Made by a program: the position numbers and the translations under genes
Part shown: piece by piece, positions 44,124-52,478 of the stretch
How positions within the stretch are numbered: position 1 is the first letter of the stretch
How the letters are laid out: every line of letters starts with the position of its first letter
The notes under the pieces: model-generated
Database searches by the model: none
Told to the model about the DNA's origin: nothing
What the model saw: only the letters and a program-made list of their open reading frames with translations
Assembly: GCA_049517655.1 (NCBI GenBank)
Contig: JBEKRQ010000001.1
Span: 682,001-746,000, forward strand
From: UBA11358 sp049517655
GTDB taxonomy: Bacteria > Verrucomicrobiota > Verrucomicrobiia > Limisphaerales > UBA11358
DNA: 64,000 bases
Direction: 5' to 3'

Positions 44124-45314
44124 ATGCGACGCCCCGAACTGGACCAAATGTTGACGACAATGCTGGCCTCCCAGCCGGAGGTGTCGGATTTGTTGTTCAC
44201 GGTGGGCCGCCCACCGCAAGTTGAAACCTACGGCGAACTCAAGCCGGTGGCTCTTGAGCCGCCGATTGACAAACTCACACCGTTCCAAACCGAGACCATC
44301 GCGCTGAATATCATCGGGGAAAATCTCTGGCACATTGAAGATTTGCTGCGACACGGTTCTTGCGATGTTTCATATGCCCTTTCAGACAAAGCGCGTTTCC
44401 GGGTCAATATTTTTTCGCAACGCGGATATTATTCGATTGTTTGCCGCCTGCTCAACGCGGTGATTCCAACGCTGGAAAAATTGAAATTCCCGGCAATTTT
44501 CAAGGAAATCCCAAAAGAAAAAACCGGCCTTGTGCTCATCACCGGCGCGACCGGTTCCGGCAAATCCACCACGCTGGCCGCCATCCTCGAAGAGATAAAC
44601 CGTTCCAAGCCTGTTCATATCGTCACGCTGGAAGACCCGGTTGAATACGTCCACCAACACACGGAGGCGACTTTTAATCAACGCGAGTTGGGCGTTGATT
44701 TCGATAGTTATGCCAACGGTTTGCGCGCGGCACTGCGCCAGGCGCCAAAAGTCATTCTCGTCGGTGAAATGCGCGATCAAGAGACTGTCAAAATCGCCTT
44801 GAGCGCGGCGGAAACCGGCCATTTGGTCCTGAGCACGCTCCACACAATCAACGCCGGCGAAACCATCAACCGCATCCTCGGCATGTTTGAACCGAAGGAA
44901 CAGGAGCAAGTCCGCATTCGACTGGCCGATTCACTGCGCTGGGTCGTGAGCCAGCGGCTGGTGCCCAAAAATGGCGGTGGGCGGTTTGCGCTTCTCGAAA
45001 TCATGGGCTCCAACCTCCGCACCCAGGAAGCCGTCCGCATTGGTGAAAGCGAAGGCAAGACCTTCTACGAAATCACCGAGGCCAGCTACCCGTTCGGCTG
45101 GCGCACATTTGATCAAACCTGTTTGGAAGCGTATGAACAAGGTATTGTCACTGAAGAAACCGCCCTGCTTTATTGCACCAAGCGAAGCGTCGTCACACGC
45201 GGCATCGATGGCATCAAGAAATCCCGTGGAGAAATGAGCACCACCGCTGGCACTCTCCGTATGAAATCGGGTGAAAAAACAATTCCGCCGGTAATCAAAT
45301 CCAAATCGAAATGA
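44124..45314 (+). CDS. PilT/PilU-family pilus retraction ATPase, second paralogue
   Basis: 396 residues from the ATG at 44124, 2 bp after the pilT stop; a TTG two codons earlier is alternative. Walker A GATGSGKSTT, Asp box VTLEDPVEYVHQH, RQAPKVILVGEMRD and His box ETGHLVLSTLHTINAGET. The RQAP sequence before Walker B is the PilU-like form, in contrast to REDP of the gene upstream. PilU-type proteins support PilT-driven retraction in Proteobacteria. The N-terminus is divergent (QPEVSDLLFTVGRPP). Confidence 0.9.
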   Translation: MRRPELDQMLTTMLASQPEVSDLLFTVGRPPQVETYGELKPVALEPPIDKLTPFQTETIALNIIGENLWHIEDLLRHGSCDVSYALSDKARFRVNIFSQRGYYSIVCRLLNAVIPTLEKLKFPAIFKEIPKEKTGLVLITGATGSGKSTTLAAILEEINRSKPVHIVTLEDPVEYVHQHTEATFNQRELGVDFDSYANGLRAALRQAPKVILVGEMRDQETVKIALSAAETGHLVLSTLHTINAGETINRILGMFEPKEQEQVRIRLADSLRWVVSQRLVPKNGGGRFALLEIMGSNLRTQEAVRIGESEGKTFYEITEASYPFGWRTFDQTCLEAYEQGIVTEETALLYCTKRSVVTRGIDGIKKSRGEMSTTAGTLRMKSGEKTIPPVIKSKSK

Positions 45315-45317
45315 CGT

Positions 45318-45791
45318 ATGCCTGGCTCTTTTGATTTTATCAGTACCGAGGATAAACCGGCCTTGATTGCCTTTTCCACGCCGGAGTGGCTTGAGACCGC
45401 CAAGGCCACCCTGACTGAGCTTGGTTACAAAGTCCACACGGCGGCCACGCACAGTGATTTTCTGACGCGCTTTTCTCAAGTGCGTTATCAAGTCGCCATC
45501 ATCGAGGAACTGTTTGGTGCGACCAAAATTGAAGAGAACCAAACCTTGCAGGCCATTCGAATAATGCCCGTCAACCGCCGCCGCCACGCCACAATCATTT
45601 TGTTGGGCAACTCATTCCAAACTCTCATGCCCATGGAAGCTTTCAAACACAGCGTCCACGCGGTCATCAACAGTTCTGAAATGTTCCTGCTCAAACAACT
45701 CATTGAAAAGGCTGTGACCGACAATGAGCTTTTCCTCCACAGTTTCCGGGAAGTCCAGGATCGCCTTTACGCCACCGGCAGTCACTTGTGA
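45318..45791 (+). CDS. Degenerate receiver-like (pseudo-receiver) protein
   Basis: 157 residues, 3 bp after the PilU-type gene. The fold pattern is receiver-like (ALIAFSTPEW, GYKVHTAATHSDFLTRF, YQVAIIEELFG, ATIILLGNS, VHAVINSSE), but the key residues are missing: no acidic pair after strand 1, Glu at the phospho-acceptor position (about 63) and no Lys after strand 5. It is therefore probably not phosphorylated and could act as a fixed-state partner of the pilus motors. Inference from fold pattern and position only. Confidence 0.6.
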   Translation: MPGSFDFISTEDKPALIAFSTPEWLETAKATLTELGYKVHTAATHSDFLTRFSQVRYQVAIIEELFGATKIEENQTLQAIRIMPVNRRRHATIILLGNSFQTLMPMEAFKHSVHAVINSSEMFLLKQLIEKAVTDNELFLHSFREVQDRLYATGSHL

Positions 45792-45829
45792 TGCCTGTGG
45801 GTTTTTGATAAATTTTCGCGGTGTCCTTC

Positions 45830-46573
45830 ATGATTCGTCTCGACCAGGCATTGGTTGACCGCGGCCTCTGCGAAAGCCGCGAACGCGCCAAACGCGTCAT
45901 TCTCGCCGGACAAGTCCGCGTTAACGCTCAACGCGCGCACAAACCCAGCGACCGCATTGAATTGGATGACACGCTTGCACTGGACGCCGGTGAAAAATAT
46001 GTCAGCCGCGGCGGCCACAAACTCGAACATGCCTTGCGCCATTTTGAACTCGATGTCACCGGCCTCGTCGCGCTCGACCTCGGCGCATCCACCGGCGGTT
46101 TCACCGATTGCCTGCTTCAACACGGTGCCGTGAAAGTTTTTGCCGTGGACGTCGGCCAGGGCCAACTCGCATGGAAACTGCGCCACGACCGTCACGTCGT
46201 CGTCATGGAAAAGACCAATGCCCGCTATTTGACTGCCGCGCAATTTCCGCAGCCGTTCGACCCTGCTGATTTGGCTGTGATTGACTGCTCGTTCATTTCG
46301 TTGCAAAAAATTTTACCCGCCGCCATTGCATTATTGAAATCAAACGGCAAAATTATCGCGCTTATCAAACCACAGTTTGAAGCTGGCAAAGCCGAAGCCG
46401 ACAAAGGCCGCGGCGTTATCATGGATCCGTCGGTGCACAAGCATGTCTTAAAAAAAATGTCTGAGTTCGTAGCCGCCCAGACCGGCTTGAACTGGCGTGG
46501 CGTTGTCGAATCGCCATTGCTTGGCCCGGCGGGCAACAAGGAATTTCTGGTGCTGATTGAAAAAACTTGCTGA
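45830..46573 (+). CDS. tlyA: TlyA family rRNA methyltransferase/hemolysin
   Basis: 247 residues from the ATG at 45830 (GTG three codons earlier also possible). N-terminal S4 RNA-binding domain (RLDQALVDRGLCESRERAKR) and a FtsJ-like domain (YVSRGGHKLEHAL, LDLGASTGGFTDCLL, VFAVDVGQGQLAW, DLAVIDCSFISL, LIKPQFEAG). TlyA 2'-O-methylates 16S and/or 23S rRNA. Overlaps the NAD kinase gene by 17 bp. Confidence 0.92.
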   Translation: MIRLDQALVDRGLCESRERAKRVILAGQVRVNAQRAHKPSDRIELDDTLALDAGEKYVSRGGHKLEHALRHFELDVTGLVALDLGASTGGFTDCLLQHGAVKVFAVDVGQGQLAWKLRHDRHVVVMEKTNARYLTAAQFPQPFDPADLAVIDCSFISLQKILPAAIALLKSNGKIIALIKPQFEAGKAEADKGRGVIMDPSVHKHVLKKMSEFVAAQTGLNWRGVVESPLLGPAGNKEFLVLIEKTC

Positions 46574-47399
46574 CAAAATTAAACGCGTTGGTCTCATCGG
46601 CAATTCCGAAAAGGCCGCCTGCGCCGACATCATCCGCAAAGCCGCGTGGCTCATCCAACGCGCCGGTCGCAAAGCTTTGGTTGACCCTGACACCGCCACG
46701 CTCGCGCGCGATGTGGATTTGCTCCTCGTCTTCGGTGGTGATGGCACGATGCTGCGCGTCGCCCGCGACATCGCCGGTTCCGTGACTCCCATGCTCGGCA
46801 TTAACATCGGCGGCCTCGGTTTCCTCACCGCCGTGCCATCGAACGAGCTGCCTCGCGCGCTGAATCATGTTTGGAATGGCGAATTCAAATACGAATCCCG
46901 CACGTTGATTGAAGCAAGCGGATGTTGCAATGGCCGTCAAATTCAAGCACCCGCACTCAACGACATCGTCGTCAGCCGCGGCGCGGTTTCGCGGCTTATT
47001 GAACTCGATGTGACTGTGGATGGCGAACCCCTTACGCGCTATCGCTGCGATGGCCTTATCATCAGTTCTCCAACCGGTTCAACGGCGTATTCGCTGTCGG
47101 CGGGCGGGGCGGTGGTTTTTCCGACGGCTGAAGTGTTCGCGCTCACGCCCATTTGCCCGCACGCACTGTCAAATCGCTCCATCATCCTGCCGCTGACCTC
47201 AACCATTGGCATCAAAACCATGAATCCATTACCCGCGACAATTTTAAGCGCGGACGGACAAGTCATCTCCAACCTGGACTCCGGAGACGCAGTCATGATT
47301 CGCCGCAGCCGCCGCACGATCCGTTTGATGCACCTGGCGGATGGTTCATTCATGGAAACATTGCGCCGCAAACTGCAATGGCGCGGGGCTTACGTCTGA
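46557..47399 (+). CDS. nadK: NAD kinase
   Basis: 280 residues, probable TTG start inside the end of tlyA; no ATG is available before the conserved KRVGLIGN. Makes NADP+ from NAD+. GGDGT loop in LLLVFGGDGTMLRVARDI, then GINIGGLGFLTAV and SSPTGSTAYSLSAGGAVV, the family signatures. The tlyA-nadK neighbourhood is common in many bacteria, and the overlap suggests coupled translation. Confidence 0.93.
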   Translation: MKKLADKIKRVGLIGNSEKAACADIIRKAAWLIQRAGRKALVDPDTATLARDVDLLLVFGGDGTMLRVARDIAGSVTPMLGINIGGLGFLTAVPSNELPRALNHVWNGEFKYESRTLIEASGCCNGRQIQAPALNDIVVSRGAVSRLIELDVTVDGEPLTRYRCDGLIISSPTGSTAYSLSAGGAVVFPTAEVFALTPICPHALSNRSIILPLTSTIGIKTMNPLPATILSADGQVISNLDSGDAVMIRRSRRTIRLMHLADGSFMETLRRKLQWRGAYV

Positions 47400-47404
47400 A
47401 AAAG

Positions 47405-47494
47405 GAAGAATTAAAAATGAAGAATGAAGAAACCTTCGGACAGTTTGGTCAAATTCCTTTTCATTCTTCATTCTGCCTTTTTCATTCTGCCTTC
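47405..47494. repeat. Facing heptanucleotide arrays between nadK and the LacI gene
   Basis: Left array of four 7-mers GAAGAAT, TAAAAAT, GAAGAAT, GAAGAAA (47405-47432). The right array is the opposite polarity: TTCATTC, TTCATTC, TGCCTTT, TTCATTC, TGCCTTC (47460-47494), ending 5 bp before the LacI ATG. The two can pair into a long imperfect hairpin (AATGAAGAA with TTCTTCATT). This makes up nearly the whole intergenic space. Confidence 0.8.
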
Positions 47495-47499
47495 TGACC

Positions 47500-48528
47500 A
47501 TGGTTCGACTCAAGGACATCGCCCAATACGCCCGCGTCTCGGTGATGACGGTTTCGAAGGCGTTGCGCGATGAGCCGGACGTTTCCGCCGCGACCAAATC
47601 GCGTATCAAATTACTCGCGCAACAAATGGGCTATGTGCCGGACTCGCTGGCGCAAGGGTTGCGCGCAAAAACGACAAAATTGTTCGGTCTCGTCATCCCT
47701 TCTATCACAAATCCGGTTTACGGACGGATCGTCTTTGCCATCGAGGAACGCGCGCACGAGATGGGCTATGATATTTTACTCGCACACACGCACAACATGC
47801 CGGCGCGCGAAGAAACTTGCATCCGGCGGTTGTTGTCGCGGCGGGTGGATGGGCTGTTTATTTCGCCGGTTTACCGTTTTGAAGCCGAGGCGCGGATTTA
47901 CCAGGAAGTGCTCGCGCGCAAAATACCGGTGGTTTTGCTCGGTCCGCCTGCGCCATTTTGCAAGTCGTTTCCAAGCGTGGAAGTCGAGGAAGTCGCAGCC
48001 AGTCGGAGTGCCACGCAACATTTGCTGAAGCTCGGCCACAAACGCATCGCTTATTTCACCGGGCCGCCGACCGCGCCATGGGCGCTTGAACGGTTTGAAG
48101 GCTACCGCCATGCGCTGCGCGAAGCCGGCCTGGATGTGGACGACAAGCTGGTTTTTCACGCCGGCAGCACGATTGAGGAAGGCATGAAAACCGCGACGCA
48201 AATGCTCAACGAATCGTGCAATGCGACCGCCGTGCAGGCGGTCAATGACCTCGTTGCCATTGGCTGTGCGGAAGTTTTGTTGTCAAATGGCCTGCATATT
48301 CCGAAAGACATTTCGATCGTCGGATTCGGCAACGTGCTGATGGCGGAGCACTGTTGCGTGCCGTTGACGACCGTTCGCCAGCCGAAATTCCGGCTCGCCA
48401 ACGCCGCCATGGACACAATGGTGAATTTGTTGCAGGGCCAGCCCGTTGAAGTCAAACGTCTGGCCGCCGAACTCATCGAACGCAAAAGCACTGCGCCGCC
48501 GAAAACGGTTTCCGGTCAAACCAAGTGA
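47500..48528 (+). CDS. LacI/GalR family transcriptional regulator
   Basis: 342 residues. Helix-turn-helix MVRLKDIAQYARVSVMTVSKALRDEPDVS at 1-29 (split here: RLKDIAQYARVSVMTVSKAL is the core), hinge LAQGLRAKTTKLFGLV, and a periplasmic-binding-like effector domain (PSITNPVYGRIVFAIEERA, FTGPPTAPWALERFEGYR, DISIVGFGNV). Likely a sugar-responsive repressor, but the effector is unknown and no transport operon is adjacent. The unusual heptamer leader replaces a normal ribosome binding site. Confidence 0.88.
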   Translation: MVRLKDIAQYARVSVMTVSKALRDEPDVSAATKSRIKLLAQQMGYVPDSLAQGLRAKTTKLFGLVIPSITNPVYGRIVFAIEERAHEMGYDILLAHTHNMPAREETCIRRLLSRRVDGLFISPVYRFEAEARIYQEVLARKIPVVLLGPPAPFCKSFPSVEVEEVAASRSATQHLLKLGHKRIAYFTGPPTAPWALERFEGYRHALREAGLDVDDKLVFHAGSTIEEGMKTATQMLNESCNATAVQAVNDLVAIGCAEVLLSNGLHIPKDISIVGFGNVLMAEHCCVPLTTVRQPKFRLANAAMDTMVNLLQGQPVEVKRLAAELIERKSTAPPKTVSGQTK

Positions 48529-49139
48529 AGCGGTTCAATCTCTGCGCCCAATTGAAACACTGCGAGTGAAGTGTAACGCGCTCCCTCCGGCGACAACTCG
48601 CTCCGGATGATTTCGATTTCCTGCGCAGTCCATTCGCCGAGCAGACGGTCTTTGACGGTCTGTGCGTGCGCCGCCAGTTTCTCAATTTCAGGCCGTTTCA
48701 GAAATTTGACCCGACCCAGCGTCATATGGCCGGCAAACCTTTCTGTCCCTGGCTCCTTCGTGAACAGTTGAACCGCACTTTCAATCTTTTTTTGCAAATC
48801 CGCCAGACGCCCTTCGCCGTCGTTGACGCCGGCCCAAACAACGCGCGGCGAACGCGTATTCGGGAAAAAGCCGACGCCTTGCGCGCACAAACGCAACGCC
48901 GACTCGCCGGAACAAACCGTGTGAACGGATTCTTTCAAAGCCGCCACGCGGTCGGACGAAACGTCACCGAGAAATCTGAGTGTGAGATGAAACTGCTCCG
49001 GCTTCGTCCAGCGAATGGCGTCCGGCGGCACAAGCCGACGCAATTCCCGTTGAACGCGGATCACTTCATTCCGAACCGCCTCCGGAACCGGAATCGCAAC
49101 AAACAGCCGGAGTTTCTGCGTTGAACTGTCAGCCATCAT
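48516..49139 (-). CDS. thpR: RNA 2',3'-cyclic phosphodiesterase (2'-5' RNA ligase family)
   Basis: 207 residues from the ATG at 49139 (another at 49136); the upstream extension overlaps repeats. LigT-like 2H fold: KLRLFVAIPVPEAVR, first HxT motif FHLTLRFLG, second GHMTLGRV. Converts 2',3'-cyclic phosphate RNA ends. Convergent with the LacI gene by a 13-bp overlap. Confidence 0.9.
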   Translation of the reverse strand: MMADSSTQKLRLFVAIPVPEAVRNEVIRVQRELRRLVPPDAIRWTKPEQFHLTLRFLGDVSSDRVAALKESVHTVCSGESALRLCAQGVGFFPNTRSPRVVWAGVNDGEGRLADLQKKIESAVQLFTKEPGTERFAGHMTLGRVKFLKRPEIEKLAAHAQTVKDRLLGEWTAQEIEIIRSELSPEGARYTSLAVFQLGAEIEPLHLV

Positions 49140-49191
49140 TGCCCACAAACTACTCGAAAACCTGCGACGGTGCGCTGTTTTTTGTTCGACA

Positions 49192-49219
49192 CTCAACTCT
49201 CAACTCTCAACACTCAACG
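49192..49219. repeat. Heptanucleotide array before the PHP phosphatase gene
   Basis: Four units CTCAACT, CTCAACT, CTCAACA, CTCAACG, ending 2 bp before the ATG at 49222. It occupies the ribosome-binding position of that gene. Confidence 0.85.
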
Positions 49220-49221
49220 CC

Positions 49222-50022
49222 ATGAAGTGGCCTGCCGACTACCACCTGCACACACCGCTTTGCCGTCATGCGACCGGCGAGCCGGGCAAATATGTAAAAC
49301 GTGCGCTTGAACTTGGATTCAAGGAAATCGGCTTTTCCGACCATTCGCCAATGCCGCGCGACGACTTCGACGACTGGCGGATGCGCGCCGATCAACTGGA
49401 CGAATACGTCGGGAAAATCCGCAAGGCACAGAAGGATTTTCCGCAACTGACCATTCGCCTCGCGCTCGAAGTGGATTATCTGCCCGGTCACGAAGACTGG
49501 ATTCGCGACCTCGCCGCGCGCCACTCATGGGATTATCTCATCGGCTCGGTGCATTACGTCTCCGATTCCTGGGTTGTAGATAATCCGCAACAAATTTCCA
49601 AATGGAAAAATCGCGACGTCTTCGAGGTTTGGTCCATTTACTTCGAGCGGCTCACAAAAGCAGCTGAAACCGGCTTTTTTGAAATCATCGGCCATGCCGA
49701 TCTGCCGAAAAAATTTGGCCACCGCCCGGGTCACGATTGCGCGCCGCTCTACGAAAAATTTCTGAACGCGGCGAAAAAGCACAATTGTGCCATCGAACTC
49801 AACACTGCCGGTCTGCGGAAGGATTGCAGGGAGATTTATCCAAGCCGACAAATCCTTGAACTCGCCTTTCAAAAAGGCGTGCCCATCGTGTTCGGTTCGG
49901 ACGCTCACGCGACGGAGGAGGTAGGTATGGGCTTTTCGGAAGCCACTGAACTCGCGCGTGAAGTTGGCTATAAGAAATGTTGTCGTTTCGCAGAACGAAA
50001 ACGTGATTTTGCTTCGTTCTAA
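49222..50022 (+). CDS. hisJ: PHP-domain histidinol-phosphatase
   Basis: 266 residues. Metal-binding motifs YHLHTPLCRHA at 7-17, GFSDHSPM, LEVDYLPGHE, IGSVHYV, IIGHADLPKKFG and GSDAHATEEVG, the HisJ/HisK set for the histidinol-phosphate step of histidine synthesis. Other his genes are not nearby, so a related PHP phosphoesterase role is possible. It has no normal Shine-Dalgarno sequence because the heptamer array abuts the start. Confidence 0.86.
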   Translation: MKWPADYHLHTPLCRHATGEPGKYVKRALELGFKEIGFSDHSPMPRDDFDDWRMRADQLDEYVGKIRKAQKDFPQLTIRLALEVDYLPGHEDWIRDLAARHSWDYLIGSVHYVSDSWVVDNPQQISKWKNRDVFEVWSIYFERLTKAAETGFFEIIGHADLPKKFGHRPGHDCAPLYEKFLNAAKKHNCAIELNTAGLRKDCREIYPSRQILELAFQKGVPIVFGSDAHATEEVGMGFSEATELAREVGYKKCCRFAERKRDFASF

Positions 50023-50061
50023 TACTGGACTTTGCAAGACGTTTTGAAACACTCCGCTATT

Positions 50062-50667
50062 GTGAAACAATCAATCGTCACGTTGGACATGGAAGGTGTG
50101 CTGACGCCCGAAATCTGGATTGCCGTTGCCGAGAAAACCGGCATCCCGGAACTGCGCCGCACCACACGCGACGAGCCGGATTATGACAAGCTCATGCGCG
50201 GCCGTCTTGCGCTCCTTGACAAGCACGGCCTGAAACTTCCCGAGATCCAGAAAGTGATCAGCACACTGCGTCCGCTGGATGGTGCGAGGGAATTTCTGGA
50301 TGAACTTCGCTCGTTCGTGCAGGTCATTATCCTGTCCGACACATTCGAGCAATTCGCTTCTCCCCTGCTCCGCCAACTCGGCTGGCCCACGCTGCTATGC
50401 CACCGGCTCGTGGTCGAGAACGATCGGATTGTGAATTACCAACTGCGCATCCGCGAACAAAAGCGCGAGGCTGTGGCGGCGTTCAAGCGGATGAATTATC
50501 ACGTTATCTCCGGAGGTGATTCGTTCAATGACATCGCCATGCTGAAGGAAGCGGATGTCGGCCTGCTATTCCACGCGCCGGACACGGTGAAAAAACAATT
50601 TCCACAATTCAAAGCCGTGGAGACTTACACCGATTTGATGAGGTTGATCAAAGCGGCAATGGCGTAA
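50062..50667 (+). CDS. thrH: ThrH-like phosphoserine phosphatase/homoserine phosphotransferase
   Basis: 201 residues from the GTG at 50062, which places SIVTLDMEGVLTPEIW at the N-terminus as in Pseudomonas ThrH; the TTG at 50032 adds ten unmatched residues. HAD fold: catalytic DMEGV, IILSDTFEQFASPLL and ISGGDSFNDIAMLKEAD. Dephosphorylates phosphoserine and can transfer phosphate to homoserine. Follows hisJ after 39 bp; both are amino-acid phosphatases. Confidence 0.88.
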   Translation: MKQSIVTLDMEGVLTPEIWIAVAEKTGIPELRRTTRDEPDYDKLMRGRLALLDKHGLKLPEIQKVISTLRPLDGAREFLDELRSFVQVIILSDTFEQFASPLLRQLGWPTLLCHRLVVENDRIVNYQLRIREQKREAVAAFKRMNYHVISGGDSFNDIAMLKEADVGLLFHAPDTVKKQFPQFKAVETYTDLMRLIKAAMA

Positions 50668-50675
50668 TCTGCGGT

Positions 50676-51653
50676 TCAGTCCTCCGCCTTGAACGCGCGC
50701 GAAATCAAATCACGCACCGCACGCTTTGGTTCCTTGCCTTCGTAGAGCAGCGCGTGAACCTCGTCAATGATCGGCGTGGGCACTTTTTTCCTTTGTGCCA
50801 ATTGGTGTGCAGAGCGCGTCGTTGGGTAACCCTCGGCCAGTTTCGGATGTGACGCCTGAATTGCCGCTATGGCTTCACCGCGACCGAGGCGCTCGCCCAA
50901 ATCGCGATTGCGGCTTTGTTTCGAGAAACATGTTAGCATGAGATCTCCCAAACCGCTCAAGCCGGCGAATGTCTCCGGTTGCGCACCGCACGCCACGCCA
51001 AGTCGGCGCATTTCGGACAATGCCCGCGTGACGAGGCTGGCCTTCGTGTTGTCGCCGTAGCCGAGGCCGTCGCTTACGCCGGCCGCTATGGCGATGATGT
51101 TTTTCAGCGCGCCGCCATATTCCACGCCGAGAATGTCCGCGCTGCGATAAATTCGGAATTCCGGACGGTGGAAGAGTCCCTGCACGGTGCGCGCCATGCC
51201 GTCGCTTTCGCTGGCACAAACCACCGCAGTTGGAATACCCAACGCGACTTCGCGCGCGAAGCTCGGCCCCGAAAGCACAGCCACGCGATTCGGCGGAGCC
51301 TGTTCGCACAGGATGCGGCTCATTGTCTCCCCAGTCTCAAATTCAATGCCTTTCGTAACACTTACCAAAATGGCCGGATGGCCTTTCAACTTCATGGCCA
51401 CCTGCCGGAAGACATTCGACGGAACTGCCATCACCACACATTCAGCCCCACCAACCGCCTTTTTAAAATCCACTTCGACCTTCCAGTCTGTCGGCAATGG
51501 CACGCCGGGCAGGTAACGCTCACTGCGTCCGCGCCGGATTTCGTCCAGCAAGGCAGTGTCAATATCCCATAGCGTCACGCCATTGCCATTTTCGTGAAGC
51601 ACCTTGGCCAGTGCCGTTCCCCATGCGCCCGCGCCAAGCATGATAACTTTCAT
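50676..51653 (-). CDS. gpsA: Glycerol-3-phosphate dehydrogenase [NAD(P)+]
   Basis: 325 residues. Reduces dihydroxyacetone phosphate to sn-glycerol 3-phosphate for phospholipids. N-terminal Rossmann MKVIMLGAGAWGTALA, VVMAVPSN, VSVTKGIEFETG, SGPSFAREVA, EYGGALKNIIAIAAGVSDG (catalytic Lys) and GLSGLGDLMLTCFSKQSRNR. It overlaps plsY by 4 bp (ATGA) and lies downstream of it. Confidence 0.96.
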   Translation of the reverse strand: MKVIMLGAGAWGTALAKVLHENGNGVTLWDIDTALLDEIRRGRSERYLPGVPLPTDWKVEVDFKKAVGGAECVVMAVPSNVFRQVAMKLKGHPAILVSVTKGIEFETGETMSRILCEQAPPNRVAVLSGPSFAREVALGIPTAVVCASESDGMARTVQGLFHRPEFRIYRSADILGVEYGGALKNIIAIAAGVSDGLGYGDNTKASLVTRALSEMRRLGVACGAQPETFAGLSGLGDLMLTCFSKQSRNRDLGERLGRGEAIAAIQASHPKLAEGYPTTRSAHQLAQRKKVPTPIIDEVHALLYEGKEPKRAVRDLISRAFKAED

Positions 51654-52288
51654 TGTGCAGCCTCCTTCTTTTTAAATTCAATGCGATGTTCCGTTCCGTT
51701 CAGCAAGCGTTTGATATTTCCACGGTGCTTGAAAATGGCCAGCAACCCAAGAACTGTCGTGACGATCCGCAATGTCGAACTGTTCGGCATCAGCCAAATT
51801 GTCGCGGGCAACGCCACCGCCGCAGCGACGGACGCAACTGAAACGTATCGGCTCAGGGCGAACACGATAATCCACGCGCCCAGCGCGACGCCCGCCGCCG
51901 ATGGGGCAAGCGCAAAGAAAACTCCGGCGCTCGTTGCAATGCCCTTGCCGCCATTGAATTTCAGCCAGCAGGTGAAATTGTGACCGAGCACCGCCGCAAT
52001 GCCCGCGAAAATTCGGTAAAGTTCCGTGTCCGTTGTTGAAACGCCCAGAAGCGCCAACATCCCATCACAAAGCCAGGTGCAGGCGGCATAACCTTTTAAT
52101 CCATCAATGATGAGCGCAAATACTCCCGCTGTTTTGCCAACGCTGCGGAAGACGTTCGCCGCACCGATGTTGCCACTGCCGACGGTGCGAATGTCAATGC
52201 CCTTTGCGCGCCCGACCAAATAACCCGTCGGAATCGAGCCGAGCAGATAAGCTCCGATAGCGATGATGAAATAGCCCAAAATCGGCAC
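51650..52288 (-). CDS. plsY: Glycerol-3-phosphate acyltransferase PlsY
   Basis: 212 residues, integral inner-membrane acyltransferase using acyl phosphate. Three PlsY motifs: GSIPTGYLVGR, TVGSGNIGAANVFRSVGKTAG and NFTCWLKFNGGKGIATSAGV; about five hydrophobic helices. First gene of the plsY-gpsA operon, so the two steps leading to lysophosphatidic acid are made together. Confidence 0.95.
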   Translation of the reverse strand: MPILGYFIIAIGAYLLGSIPTGYLVGRAKGIDIRTVGSGNIGAANVFRSVGKTAGVFALIIDGLKGYAACTWLCDGMLALLGVSTTDTELYRIFAGIAAVLGHNFTCWLKFNGGKGIATSAGVFFALAPSAAGVALGAWIIVFALSRYVSVASVAAAVALPATIWLMPNSSTLRIVTTVLGLLAIFKHRGNIKRLLNGTEHRIEFKKKEAAQ

Positions 52289-52312
52289 GGCGACACTTTA
52301 TGGGCACACAGC

Positions 52313-52333
52313 TCAAAGTTCAAAGTCCAAATA
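52313..52333. repeat. Short heptanucleotide array upstream of plsY/Gfo-Idh genes
   Basis: Two TCAAAGT units and a decayed third (CCAAATA) in the divergent intergenic region. Low copy number, so this one is weak on its own. Confidence 0.45.
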
Positions 52334-52340
52334 AAGTAGC

Positions 52341-52422
52341 ACAGGCGTCCCGCCTGCACATTGACAGTCTGCTGTCGTTGGAAAAAACGCGACGGTGGGG
52401 AAAAAGCAGGCTGGAAGCCTGC
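52341..52422. repeat. Paired-hairpin REP-like element
   Basis: Hairpins CAGGCG-TCC-CGCCTG (52342-52356) and GCAGGCT-GGA-AGCCTGC (52406-52422), separated by 49 bp. Same stems and 3-nt loops as the element at 9750-9806. It occupies most of the divergent region between plsY and the Gfo/Idh gene. Confidence 0.7.
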
Positions 52423-52478
52423 GCTGCAGTGTCCTTTGCGTTCTTGGCGTAAAGAGTTTTCAGTGGCAAACTGGGGTC

